NCBI RefSeq assembly: GCF_018304945.1
Contig: NZ_JAGQEE010000003.1
Coordinates: 496,001 to 560,000 of the forward strand
From: Collimonas humicola
GTDB taxonomy: Bacteria > Pseudomonadota > Gammaproteobacteria > Burkholderiales > Burkholderiaceae_D
Direction: 5' to 3'
DNA length: 64,000 bases
Every line of letters begins with the position of its first letter. Position 1 is the first letter of the stretch. The notes below the pieces were generated by a model. The model was not told the DNA's origin and made no database searches. It worked only from the letters and a program-made list of their open reading frames with translations. Position numbers and translations under genes: made by a program. Of the stretch, positions 9,116 to 17,560 are shown one piece after another.

Positions 9116-9679
9116 CTATTTGATCAGCTTGAGTATTTCGCGGAATTTGGGATGTTCACTGTTGCGCATCCATTCGAACATGAGCATTTCGCTGGTGACT
9201 ATTTCGGCGCCGGCGGCACGCGCGCGCTCGATGGCCGCAGCCTTGTCGCCGGCCTGGCGCGAACCGATGGCGTCGCTCACCAGCTTGACCCGGCGCTGCC
9301 GATGCAGCAGGCCGAGCACTGTCTGCAGGACGCAGACGTGAGCTTCGCAGCCCAGCACTACCAGCTCGTCGCGGCCGTTCTCCGTTGCGGCGATGAATTC
9401 CGGCCGGGCGCAGGCGTCGAAACTGGATTTTTCTATGGTCTGGTCCAGCAGTCCATCAATGGCAGCGACCGTGCCTCCCAGCCGCAAAGGCTGCTGCGCC
9501 GTGCCGATCACCGGTATCGACAGCAAGCGGGCGGCCTGCGCCAGCAGCACGGCACGCCGCAGGACCTGCTGGCCATCGCCGATGACCGGCATCAGTTTTT
9601 CCTGCAGATCGATGATCAGCAGCGTGGAGCGGGAGGCGTCACTGAGATAAGGCATAGGCGGACCGACAGATGGATTCAT
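9116..9679 (-). CDS. Isochorismatase-family cysteine hydrolase (YcaC-like)
   Basis: 187 residues. The family triad is visible: Asp in LLIIDLQEKL, Lys in QTIEKSSFDA and the nucleophilic Cys in VLGCEAHVCVLQT. It is close to the YcaC/nicotinamidase-like hydrolases, whose substrates vary, so no substrate is proposed. It lies 55 nt downstream of pcaF on the same strand and could be co-transcribed with the pca genes. ATG at 9652 (MPYLSDAS) is an alternative start. Confidence 0.85.
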   Translation of the reverse strand: MNPSVGPPMPYLSDASRSTLLIIDLQEKLMPVIGDGQQVLRRAVLLAQAARLLSIPVIGTAQQPLRLGGTVAAIDGLLDQTIEKSSFDACARPEFIAATENGRDELVVLGCEAHVCVLQTVLGLLHRQRRVKLVSDAIGSRQAGDKAAAIERARAAGAEIVTSEMLMFEWMRNSEHPKFREILKLIK

Positions 9680-9734
9680 GCACAACTTGTTTTATACCAT
9701 GCCGCGCGCCATTGCGATCCGGCCCCGCCGCAAT

Positions 9735-10937
9735 TCAGACCCGTTCCAGCACCAGCGCGATTCCCTGGCCGACGCCTATGCACATGGTGCACAGCGCGTA
9801 GCGCCCTCCCGTGCGCTGCAGCTGGCTGGCCGCTGTGGCCGCCAGCCTGGCGCCGGAAGCGCCGAGCGGATGGCCGAGCGCAATCGCGCCGCCGTTCGGA
9901 TTGACGCGCGGATCGTCGTCGCGCAGGCCGAGCTGGCGCAGCACAGCCAGTCCCTGCGCCGCGAACGCTTCATTCAATTCGATCACGTCGAACTGCTCCA
10001 GCTTCAGGCCGGTCAGCGCCAGCACCTTCAGCGTCGCGGGCGCCGGGCCGATGCCCATGATGCGCGGCGCCACGCCGGCAGTCGCCATGGCGACAATCCT
10101 GGCCCTGGGCGTCAGCCCATAGCGCGCGGCATTGGCTTCGTCGGCCAGCAGCAAGGCGCAGGCGCCGTCGTTGAGGCCGGAGGCGTTGCCGGCGGTGACG
10201 CTGCCTTCGGGCCGGACCACCGGTTTCAGCCTGGCCAGCGCTTCCAGGCTGGTGGCGCGCGGGTGCTCGTCCTTGCTGACCACAATCGCTTCGCCTTTTT
10301 TCTGCGGAATCGTCACCGCCGTGATTTCGTTCTCGAAAAAGCCGGCATCCTGGGCGGCGATGGTTTTCATCTGGCTGGCGAGCGCCATGCGGTCCTGGTC
10401 GGCGCGGCTGATATTGAACTCGGCGGCGACGTTTTCCGCCGTCTCCGGCATGGTGTCGACGCCGTATTGCTGCTGCATCAGTGCATTGATGAAGCGCCAG
10501 CCGAGCGTGGTGTCTTCCAGTTTGGCGCCGCGCGCAAACGCCGTATCGGCCTTGCCCATGACGAAGGGCGCGCGGCTCATGCTTTCGACGCCGCCGGCGA
10601 TCAGCAAGCCGGCCTCGCCGCTCTTGATGGCGCGCGCCGCCGTGCCGAGCGCATCCAGGCCCGAGCCGCACAGGCGGTTCAGGGTCGCCCCTGGCACTTC
10701 CTGCGGCAGGCCCGCCAGCAAGGCTGACATGCGCGCCACGTTGCGATTGTCTTCGCCGGCCTGGTTGGCGCAGCCGTAGATGACGTCGGCCACTGCCTGC
10801 CAGTCGACCTGGGGATTGCGCGCCATCAGTGCGCGGATGGGAATGGCGCCGAGATCGTCGGCGCGCACGCTGGACAGCGCACCGCCATAGCGGCCGAAGG
10901 GCGTGCGCTGGGCGTCGCAGATAAAAGCTTGGGACAT
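9735..10937 (-). CDS. pcaF: 3-oxoadipyl-CoA thiolase
   Basis: 400 residues, full-length thiolase. It cleaves 3-oxoadipyl-CoA with CoA to acetyl-CoA and succinyl-CoA, the last step of the beta-ketoadipate pathway. The active-site cysteine lies in NRLCGSGLDAL (about residue 90), the histidine in GHPLGASGA and the second cysteine in CTMCIGVGQG at the C-terminus. The N-terminus MSQAFICDAQRTPFGRYGG is characteristic of PcaF rather than acetoacetyl-CoA thiolases. It is third in the pcaIJF operon. Confidence 0.95.
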   Translation of the reverse strand: MSQAFICDAQRTPFGRYGGALSSVRADDLGAIPIRALMARNPQVDWQAVADVIYGCANQAGEDNRNVARMSALLAGLPQEVPGATLNRLCGSGLDALGTAARAIKSGEAGLLIAGGVESMSRAPFVMGKADTAFARGAKLEDTTLGWRFINALMQQQYGVDTMPETAENVAAEFNISRADQDRMALASQMKTIAAQDAGFFENEITAVTIPQKKGEAIVVSKDEHPRATSLEALARLKPVVRPEGSVTAGNASGLNDGACALLLADEANAARYGLTPRARIVAMATAGVAPRIMGIGPAPATLKVLALTGLKLEQFDVIELNEAFAAQGLAVLRQLGLRDDDPRVNPNGGAIALGHPLGASGARLAATAASQLQRTGGRYALCTMCIGVGQGIALVLERV

Positions 10938-10973
10938 GGATTCTCCTGGATCAGTGGGTTGCGCGCAGGCGCT

Positions 10974-11615
10974 TCAGCAAGCGTTGATGAGCGGCACCGC
11001 AGTCAACTTCTGCAATTGCCCGAATGACAGGCCGTCGACCATCGCCGTTACCCTGGCGCCGTCCGCCGCCAGGTCGATCACCGCCAGGTCGGTATAGATG
11101 CGGCTGACGCAGCCTAAGCCGGTGAGCGGATAGGTGCAGGCCGGCACCAGCTTGCTTTCTCCCGCTTTAGTGAGATGCTCCATCATCACATAGGTTTTCT
11201 TGGCGCCTATGGCCAGGTCCATGGCGCCGCCGACGGCCGGAATCGCATCCGCCGCGCCGGTATGCCAGTTGGCCAGGTCGCCGCCGGCCGATACCTGGAA
11301 CGCACCCAGCACGCAGACATCCAGATGGCCGCCGCGCATCATGGCGAAGCTGTCGGCATGGTGGAAATAACAGCCGCCCGGCAGCAAGGTCACGGCTTGC
11401 TTGCCGGCGTTGATCAGGTCGTAGTCTTCCTCGCCTTCAGCCGGCGCCGGGCCCATGCCGATCACGCCGTTTTCGCTGTGCAAAATGACTTCCCGGCCGC
11501 TCGGCAACTGGTTCGCCACCAGCGTCGGCAAGCCTATGCCAAGGTTGACCACGGCGCCGTCGGGTATGTCTTGCGCCACCCGCGCCGCCATCTGGTCTCT
11601 GCTCCACTTATTCAT
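10974..11615 (-). CDS. pcaJ: 3-oxoadipate CoA-transferase subunit B
   Basis: 213 residues, beta subunit of the heterodimeric enzyme that moves CoA from succinyl-CoA to 3-oxoadipate. The catalytic glutamate lies in the family motif SENGVIGMGP; GGAMDLAIGAKK is also typical. It is separated by 11 nt from pcaI and 36 nt from pcaF, consistent with one operon. Confidence 0.94.
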   Translation of the reverse strand: MNKWSRDQMAARVAQDIPDGAVVNLGIGLPTLVANQLPSGREVILHSENGVIGMGPAPAEGEEDYDLINAGKQAVTLLPGGCYFHHADSFAMMRGGHLDVCVLGAFQVSAGGDLANWHTGAADAIPAVGGAMDLAIGAKKTYVMMEHLTKAGESKLVPACTYPLTGLGCVSRIYTDLAVIDLAADGARVTAMVDGLSFGQLQKLTAVPLINAC

Positions 11616-11626
11616 GATATTCCCTC

Positions 11627-12325
11627 TTATCCTTGCTTGAAGCCGGCGGGGCCGGTGGCGCTGCGCGGCACTTGCACCACGCGCTGTACATACAGCCCCG
11701 GCGTGACGACGCTCTCGGGGTCGAGGCTGCCCAGTTCGACGATTTCGTGCACCGAGGCGATCGTGGTCCGGGCGGCGCTGGCCATGACCGGGCCGAAATT
11801 GCGCGCGGTCTTGCGGTAGGTCAGGTTGCCCCAGCGGTCGCCGCTTTCAGCCTTGATCAGGGCGAAATCGGCGTGGATGGGATGTTCCAGCACATACATC
11901 CGGCCGTTGATTTCACGCGTTTCCTTGCCCTTGCCCAGCTCCGTGCCGTAGCCGGTGGGCGTAAAGAAAGCGCCGATGCCGGCGCCGGCGGCGCGGATGC
12001 GTTCGGCCAGGTTGCCTTGCGGGACCAGCTCCAGTTCCAGCTCGCCGGCGCGGTACAAGCCGTCGAACACCTGCGAATCGGCCTGGCGCGGGAAGGAACA
12101 GATGATCTTGCGCACCCGCCTGGCCTTGAGCAGCGCGGCCAGGCCGGTTTCGCCGTTGCCGGCATTATTGTTGACGATCACCAGGTCGCGCGCGCCTTGC
12201 GCAATCAGGGCGTCTATCAGTTCGGCCGGCTGGCCGGCGCCGCCGAAACCGCCGATCATTACCGTGGCGCCGTCATGGATGTTGGCGAGCGCCAGCTCCA
12301 CCGAGGGGACAATTTTGTTGATCAT
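11627..12325 (-). CDS. pcaI: 3-oxoadipate CoA-transferase subunit A
   Basis: 232 residues, alpha subunit partner of PcaJ. The CoA-binding glycine-rich motif GGFGGAGQP is at about residues 23-31. First gene of pcaI-pcaJ-pcaF, divergent from the IclR regulator with two candidate operators in the intergenic region, so regulation by that protein in response to an aromatic intermediate is likely. Confidence 0.94.
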   Translation of the reverse strand: MINKIVPSVELALANIHDGATVMIGGFGGAGQPAELIDALIAQGARDLVIVNNNAGNGETGLAALLKARRVRKIICSFPRQADSQVFDGLYRAGELELELVPQGNLAERIRAAGAGIGAFFTPTGYGTELGKGKETREINGRMYVLEHPIHADFALIKAESGDRWGNLTYRKTARNFGPVMASAARTTIASVHEIVELGSLDPESVVTPGLYVQRVVQVPRSATGPAGFKQG

Positions 12326-12363
12326 GGCTCTTTACGAACATTTCAGTTGAAAATCACAATAAA

Positions 12364-12397
12364 GTTCTTATAATGAACAAATATTCGTATAAAGAAC
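12364..12397. promoter_or_regulatory. Two tandem dyads, candidate IclR (PcaR-type) operators
   Basis: Two 15-bp imperfect palindromes, GTTC-ttataat-GAAC at 12364-12378 and aTTC-gtataaa-GAAC at 12383-12397, are centred 19 bp apart between pcaI and the divergent iclR-type gene. Size, spacing and location fit binding by IclR-family dimers. The region around them is locally AT-rich and also must hold both promoters. Confidence 0.6.
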
Positions 12398-12488
12398 TTA
12401 TTTCAAAAGAATAGCCAGCTGACAGGCCAATGTCAATCGCTGCCTATCTGTTGTTCCTTGCGCCTGCGCGCCTGCATTGAATGAAAAC

Positions 12489-13289
12489 ATGACCATATCG
12501 ACTCCTCCCGACAACTCCGATCCCAAGCCCGGCGACAGCTATGTGCAGTCGTTCGCGCGCGGCCTCGCGGTGCTGCGCAGCTTCGGCGCCCACGCGCCGG
12601 CGCAGACGCTGACCGAAGTCGCCGCCGCCGCCGAGCTGACCCGCGCCGGCGCGCGCCGCATCCTGCTGACCTTGCTGCACCTGGGCTATGTCGAAATGGA
12701 TGGGCGCCTGTTCCGCCTGACGCCCAGGGTGCTGGAACTCGGCTTCGCCTACCTGTCGTCGCTGCCGGTCTGGACCCAGGCGCAGCCTGTGATGGAAGAG
12801 CTGGTGCAAAGCTTGCGCCAATCCTGCTCCGCCGCGGTGCTGGACGGCGACGAGATCGTCTATGTGCTGCGGGTGCCGGCGCACAAGATCATGTCGATCA
12901 ACCTGGGCGTAGGCAGCCGCCTGCCGGCTTACTCGACTTCGCTGGGACGCGTGCTGCTGGCCGGGCTGCCAGACGAAACCGTCCGGCAACGGCTGGCCAC
13001 CGCCGCACTGCCCGCGCATACCGCGAGCACCGTGACAGATCCGCAGCGCCTGCATGAAATCATCCGGCAAGTGCGGCTGCAGGGCTGGTGCCTGGTCAAC
13101 GAAGAACTGGAGCCGGGGCTGGTATCGCTGGCCGCGCCCATTTTCGACCGCAACGGCCGCGTGGTGGCCGCCATCAACATCAGCGGCCAGGTGAACAATC
13201 CCACGCCGGCGCATCTGCTGGAACACTGCCTGCCGATGCTGCTGGCCGCTGCCGCCAAAATCAACCTGCTGGTGCGGGCGCAAAAATAG
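12489..13289 (+). CDS. IclR-family regulator of the beta-ketoadipate genes (PcaR/PobR type)
   Basis: 266 residues. N-terminal winged helix (about 18-80: SFARGLAVLRSFG, then LTEVAAAAELTRAGARRILL) and the C-terminal IclR effector domain (SINLGVGSRLPAYSTSLGRVLLAG ... RLQGWCLVNEEL). The SYVQSFARGL start and pcaIJF divergence point to the PcaR/CatR subgroup, which responds to beta-ketoadipate or a related acid and typically activates. The ATG at 12489 is preferred over an in-frame TTG at 12477. Convergent with the AraC gene, 17 nt apart. Confidence 0.85.
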   Translation: MTISTPPDNSDPKPGDSYVQSFARGLAVLRSFGAHAPAQTLTEVAAAAELTRAGARRILLTLLHLGYVEMDGRLFRLTPRVLELGFAYLSSLPVWTQAQPVMEELVQSLRQSCSAAVLDGDEIVYVLRVPAHKIMSINLGVGSRLPAYSTSLGRVLLAGLPDETVRQRLATAALPAHTASTVTDPQRLHEIIRQVRLQGWCLVNEELEPGLVSLAAPIFDRNGRVVAAINISGQVNNPTPAHLLEHCLPMLLAAAAKINLLVRAQK

Positions 13290-13306
13290 CCCTGGCGGCT
13301 TCAAGC

Positions 13307-14302
13307 CTAATGCTGCGCGGCCCGGGTCTGCTTGGGCAACTCGCCGAAGCGCTGCTTGTAATACGCCGAGAACCGGCCCAGGTGGGCGAAGCCGAATTCA
13401 AAGGCCGTGTCGGTGATATTCGCCTCCGCTTGCGCCAGCAAACGCCGGCGCGCCGCATCCAGGCGGATGTTGCGCAGCAGGTCCATGGGAGCGACGCCAT
13501 GGTGTTGATGGCACAAGGCGTTCAGCCCGCGCACGCTGACTCCGGCGGCGCGCGCCAGGTCGGCCAGCGTCAGCGGCGCGCACAGACGTTCCTGGATGTA
13601 TTGTTCCAGCGCTTCCAGACGGTTGAACTTGCCGGAGCCGCATACCGCCGCGCCGGAACGTTCTGCCGCAGGATCGAGCATTGCAGCAGCCGGAGCCGCC
13701 GCTTGCTGCGACCAGAGGAACTGCGCGGCGCCGCGTTCGAAATGCGCTATCCATGAGGCCTGATTGCCGCCAGTCTCCGACAGTTCCAGGACCCCGAGCA
13801 GCGATTGCATCAGGAGCTCCCAATGGGCCGCCAGCCGCGGCTGCAGCAACAGCAAGGACGGCATGGCGGCGCCGCTATCGCGGCAGGCGCCGATTTCCGC
13901 GAACAAGGCCAGCGGCACCTTCAATATCAACTGTTCCGAGCCGGCCTGCCACCACAGCCGCACATTCCGCTTTGGCGCGATGATCGCGGTGCGCCCCTGG
14001 GGAATCCGCACTTTTTGCCCGTCTGCCTCGATTTCCGCGATGCCGCTCAGCGTCATGTGGACCAGCACGAAGCCCTCGAACAGCCTCGGCCTGACTACCA
14101 CCTCGGCGCCGTATTTCAGCATGAACACCTGCAGCTGCATGATGGTGGCCTTGCACAGGACGGTATCGACGGCGTCGCCTTTCCAGTACAAATCGTGAAC
14201 GGCCAGCTCGCGGGCGACCTGGGCATGGCAATCGACCTTCTCGCTGGACTGGAATACGCGGCGCCGGTATAAGGGCGCCAGGCTCGCTGACTGGCTATGC
14301 AT
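13307..14302 (-). CDS. AraC/XylS-family activator, probable regulator of the anthranilate dioxygenase
   Basis: 331 residues. An N-terminal AraC-binding-like domain (residues about 40-190) is followed by a C-terminal AraC double helix-turn-helix (from about residue 230: RLEALEQYIQERLCAPLTLADLARAAGVS; the second HTH ends in DTAFEFGFAHLGRFSAYYKQRFG). This architecture is that of AntR/AndR-type activators of anthranilate dioxygenase genes. A 16-bp direct repeat upstream of andAc is a suitable target. The ATG at 14302 is preferred over a GTG at 14335. Divergent from the LysR gene. Confidence 0.82.
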   Translation of the reverse strand: MHSQSASLAPLYRRRVFQSSEKVDCHAQVARELAVHDLYWKGDAVDTVLCKATIMQLQVFMLKYGAEVVVRPRLFEGFVLVHMTLSGIAEIEADGQKVRIPQGRTAIIAPKRNVRLWWQAGSEQLILKVPLALFAEIGACRDSGAAMPSLLLLQPRLAAHWELLMQSLLGVLELSETGGNQASWIAHFERGAAQFLWSQQAAAPAAAMLDPAAERSGAAVCGSGKFNRLEALEQYIQERLCAPLTLADLARAAGVSVRGLNALCHQHHGVAPMDLLRNIRLDAARRRLLAQAEANITDTAFEFGFAHLGRFSAYYKQRFGELPKQTRAAQH

Positions 14303-14515
14303 CGCAACCTCGCATCGATATGCCTGTATTGGCACGCTAAGGGTCCGTCAGGAAATACGTTGGGCATTTGCGCGGCAGTAGCTAGATGCGATGCAAGGCG
14401 CCAGCTACGGCCAGCACAAATGTTCAAGTTATTTTCTAACGGGGCCTTGAGCATAGTAAGCCCAGCCGTGGAAAACGTACAATATCGTTTCTGCATCGAA
14501 GTATGCGCGGGAGGT

Positions 14516-15424
14516 ATGGTGGAACTTCGTCATCTCAGGTATTTCAACGCCGTCGCCAGCGAACTGAATTTCAGCCGCGCGGCCGAGTTGTTGCATATTG
14601 CGCAACCGCCGCTGAGCAGGCAGATCAGGCAGCTGGAGGAGATTCTCGGGGTCGAGCTGCTCAACCGCGATTCGCGCCCGATTGCGCTGACCAAGGCCGG
14701 CAAGTTCTTTTACGAGCAGACGGTGCAAGTGCTGTCGCGCATGGACGAAATCCAGGAAGCTACCCGGCGCATCGCCAGCGGCCGGCAGGACTGGTTCAGC
14801 ATCGGCTTCGTGCCGTCCACCCTGTATGGCGTGCTGCCGGAGCTGATCAAGCGCTTCCGCCAGGAAAACGCCGGCATCGAGGTCGGCTTCTCCGAGCTGA
14901 TCACCATGGAACAGGCCGAGGCGCTGAAGTCGGGACGCATCGATGTCGGCTTCGGCCGCTTGCTGATCGACGATCCCGACATCGTTTGCCAGACCATTAT
15001 CGAAGAACCGCTGGTGGCGGTTTTTCCGGTCGGTCATCCGCTGTTGAAAAAAAACAAGGTCACGCTGGCCCAGCTGGCCGCGGAAGACTTCATCCTGTAT
15101 CCCGCCAAGCCGCGCCCCAGCTACGCCGACCAGGTGTTGAAAATCTTTGCGGACAAAGGCCTGAAGCCGGCCATCGTCAAGGAAGCCAATGAAATGCAAA
15201 CCGCCATCGGCCTGGTGGCGGCCGGCGTCGGCGTGGCGCTGGTGCCGCAATCGGTGCAGGGCTTGCACCGCACCGATGTGGTCTATCGTCCGCTCTCGAA
15301 CAAGGGGGTGTTTTCGCCGGTGATCATGAATTTCCGCGCCAATGACCATTCGCAGGCCTTGCAGAATTTCCGTACGCTGGTGGCAAGCGTCGTGCCGCCG
15401 CTGATTGCGGCCGCGGAGAGCTGA
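14516..15424 (+). CDS. LysR-family regulator, BenM/CatM/CatR type
   Basis: 302 residues. It starts MVELRHLRYFNAVASELNFSRAA, the N-terminus typical of BenM/CatM/CatR, with the winged helix at residues 1-60 and the effector domain from about 90. These regulators use cis,cis-muconate as inducer to activate cat genes. The adjacent catBCA-pcaD operon and the ATAC-N7-GTAT site upstream of catB support that role. The ATG at 14516 is chosen by family N-terminus although the frame is open to 14297. Confidence 0.87.
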   Translation: MVELRHLRYFNAVASELNFSRAAELLHIAQPPLSRQIRQLEEILGVELLNRDSRPIALTKAGKFFYEQTVQVLSRMDEIQEATRRIASGRQDWFSIGFVPSTLYGVLPELIKRFRQENAGIEVGFSELITMEQAEALKSGRIDVGFGRLLIDDPDIVCQTIIEEPLVAVFPVGHPLLKKNKVTLAQLAAEDFILYPAKPRPSYADQVLKIFADKGLKPAIVKEANEMQTAIGLVAAGVGVALVPQSVQGLHRTDVVYRPLSNKGVFSPVIMNFRANDHSQALQNFRTLVASVVPPLIAAAES

Positions 15425-15439
15425 ATCCTGCGTTCACGC

Positions 15440-16216
15440 TCAAGCCAGGAACTGCAACAGCACTTTGTTGAAGTCCGCGCTGGCTTCGATGTTCGACAGA
15501 TGCGAGGCATCCAGCTCCGCATATTGCGCACCGGCGATGGCGTTTTGCATGAAGCGGGCATCGGCGGGGGTTGTCACGGGATCGTGCCGGCCCGCGATCA
15601 GCAAGGCCGGCGCCTTGATCGCGGCAAGCTCGCCGCGCAGGTCGGCATCGGCCAGCGCCAGGCAGCAGGCGGCGTAGCCGGCCGGACTGCAGGCGCGCAA
15701 GGCAGTGACATATCGCCCCACCTGGTCCGGGGCGCGCTCGATGAAAGCGGGCGTAAACCAGCGGCCGGCGGCGCCGTCGGCGACCGCATCCATGCCGCTG
15801 TCCTGCACCAGCTGCGCGCGGGCGCGCCAGCCATCGGCCGTGCCTATGCGGGCAGCGCTGTCGGCCACCACCAGCTTTTGCAAGCGGTCACCGGCATGGA
15901 GCGCCAGCCACAAACCGGTCAGGCCGCCCATCGATATGCCGCAGAAATGGAATTTCTCTATCTTCAGCGCGTCCAGCAGATGCAGCACATCCTGTCCCAG
16001 CGTTTGCAGCGTGCAGGGTGCGGCAGACGCCGGCGAACCGCCATGGCCGCGGGTATCGTAGCGCAGGACGCGGTAGCGCTGCCGCAAGGCCTCCGCCTGG
16101 CCGTCCCACATCGCCATTGTGGTGCCCAGCGAATTCGACAGCACCAGGACTGGCGCATCCGCCGGTCCATCCAGTGAATAGAAAAGCGCTTCTGCATCAA
16201 GCTTCAGTATGGGCAT
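15440..16216 (-). CDS. pcaD: 3-oxoadipate enol-lactonase
   Basis: 258 residues, alpha/beta hydrolase that hydrolyses 3-oxoadipate enol-lactone to 3-oxoadipate. The nucleophile is Ser95 in GISMGG, the acid lies near GRHDPVT and the histidine in LDASHLSNIE. The oxyanion motif SNSLGTT near residue 28 is characteristic of PcaD/CatD. It is the last gene of catB-catC-catA-pcaD, which also explains how the catechol branch joins the pca genes. Confidence 0.94.
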   Translation of the reverse strand: MPILKLDAEALFYSLDGPADAPVLVLSNSLGTTMAMWDGQAEALRQRYRVLRYDTRGHGGSPASAAPCTLQTLGQDVLHLLDALKIEKFHFCGISMGGLTGLWLALHAGDRLQKLVVADSAARIGTADGWRARAQLVQDSGMDAVADGAAGRWFTPAFIERAPDQVGRYVTALRACSPAGYAACCLALADADLRGELAAIKAPALLIAGRHDPVTTPADARFMQNAIAGAQYAELDASHLSNIEASADFNKVLLQFLA

Positions 16217-16303
16217 CGGAAAGCTTCTTTCAAACGGTTCCTGAAAACGAGACTGGCCGCCAGCCTGTAGCGGCCCGTCTCATGGCGCGCTGATTGCGCG
16301 GCT

Positions 16304-17215
16304 TCAAGCGCTGGCGCGCGGCCGTGCAATATCGGCATGCGGCAATGCCTGCCGCTCCGCATGCAAGGTGAAATTGAAATCAATCGAGGCAAACGGCGTG
16401 TCGACCTGATGCGCATCCAGCGCCGCCGGATCGGTGACGCGCACCAGTTTCGGCACCAGTCCTTCGCGCGTGGCGAAGGCGAAGTCGTCCCACAGATAGG
16501 GATCGCCGTCGATGTTGATTTGCGTGGTCAGCTTGCGGTGGCCTGGCGCGGACACGAAGAAATGGATATGCGCCGGCCGCGTGCCGTGGCGTCCCAGTTG
16601 CTTGAGGATCTGGTCGGTGGCGCCGTTCGGCGGCACGCTATAGCCGATCGGCAGCACGCTGCGGAAGCAATAGCGGCCCTGGGCGTCGGTGCGGATGCTG
16701 CGGCGCAGGTTGAAGTCCTGCTGGCTCTTGTCGAAATAGGAGTAATGACCCAGGTGATTCGCATGCCACACCTCCACCAGCGCGCCGGCCAGCGGTTTGC
16801 CGTCGTCCGCCAGCACCTGGCCTTGCATGAACAGCACTTCGCCCGGTTCGCCGTCATGGTCGAGCCTGGCCTCGCCCAGCGTCTCCGGCGCGCCGGCGAC
16901 ATACAAGGGGCCTTCGATGGTGCGCGGGGTGCCGCCGACGATGCCGGCGCGGGCTTCCGCCTCATCCATGCGCAGATCGAGAAAATGCTCGAAACCGAGG
17001 CCGGCGGCGATCAGGCCGTATTCGCTGGAGCGGCCGGCTTCGGTCAGGTAATTGACCGCAGCCCAGAATTCTTCCGGCTGCACGTCCAGATCCTCTATCG
17101 TATAAAACAGGTCCTGCACGATGCGATTCACGATCGCCTTGGTGCGGGGGTTGCCGGCAGCAGTTTCCGTGCCTTGGATTCTTTTCAGTACAGCGTCTAT
17201 GGTGTTCCTGTCCAT
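16304..17215 (-). CDS. catA: Catechol 1,2-dioxygenase
   Basis: 303 residues. Intradiol ring cleavage of catechol to cis,cis-muconate using non-haem Fe(III). The four iron ligands are identifiable as Tyr158 (GHYSYFD), Tyr192 (IGYSVPP), His216 and His218 (RPAHIHFF). The N-terminal helical dimerisation domain (residues 1-100) and EGPLYVAGAP motif are complete. Lies between catC and pcaD on the minus strand. Confidence 0.96.
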   Translation of the reverse strand: MDRNTIDAVLKRIQGTETAAGNPRTKAIVNRIVQDLFYTIEDLDVQPEEFWAAVNYLTEAGRSSEYGLIAAGLGFEHFLDLRMDEAEARAGIVGGTPRTIEGPLYVAGAPETLGEARLDHDGEPGEVLFMQGQVLADDGKPLAGALVEVWHANHLGHYSYFDKSQQDFNLRRSIRTDAQGRYCFRSVLPIGYSVPPNGATDQILKQLGRHGTRPAHIHFFVSAPGHRKLTTQINIDGDPYLWDDFAFATREGLVPKLVRVTDPAALDAHQVDTPFASIDFNFTLHAERQALPHADIARPRASA

Positions 17216-17250
17216 GGGGTCTCCTCGATGGTTTGGCTTAGTCTATTAGA

Positions 17251-17541
17251 TCAGCGGTCGTCCGCGCGGATCGCCGACGGATGGCGGCACAGCGCTTCCA
17301 CTTCTATCTGCATGTATGGGAACAGCGGCAAGGATGTCAGCAGATCATGCAGCTCGGTCGAGCTGTCGACATCGAAGATGCTGATGTTTGCATACTGGCC
17401 GACGACGCGCCACAAATGCCGCCACTTGCCTGAACGCTGCAGTTCCTGCGCCAGCTCGCGTTCGGTTTTCTTCAGCTCGTCGGCTGCCGCCTTCGGCATG
17501 TCCGGCGGCAGCTGCACAGTCATCCTGACTTTGAATAGCAT
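17251..17541 (-). CDS. catC: Muconolactone delta-isomerase
   Basis: 96 residues, exactly the family length. It converts muconolactone to 3-oxoadipate enol-lactone. The N-terminus MLFKVRMTVQLPPDMP and the C-terminal segment LPLFPYMQIEVEAL are diagnostic. The start at 17541 is preferred to the longer frame from 17574 because it aligns with CatC starts and has GGAGG just upstream. The start lies 19 nt past the catB stop. Confidence 0.95.
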   Translation of the reverse strand: MLFKVRMTVQLPPDMPKAAADELKKTERELAQELQRSGKWRHLWRVVGQYANISIFDVDSSTELHDLLTSLPLFPYMQIEVEALCRHPSAIRADDR

Positions 17542-17560
17542 ATCTCCTCCTGTGATCACA

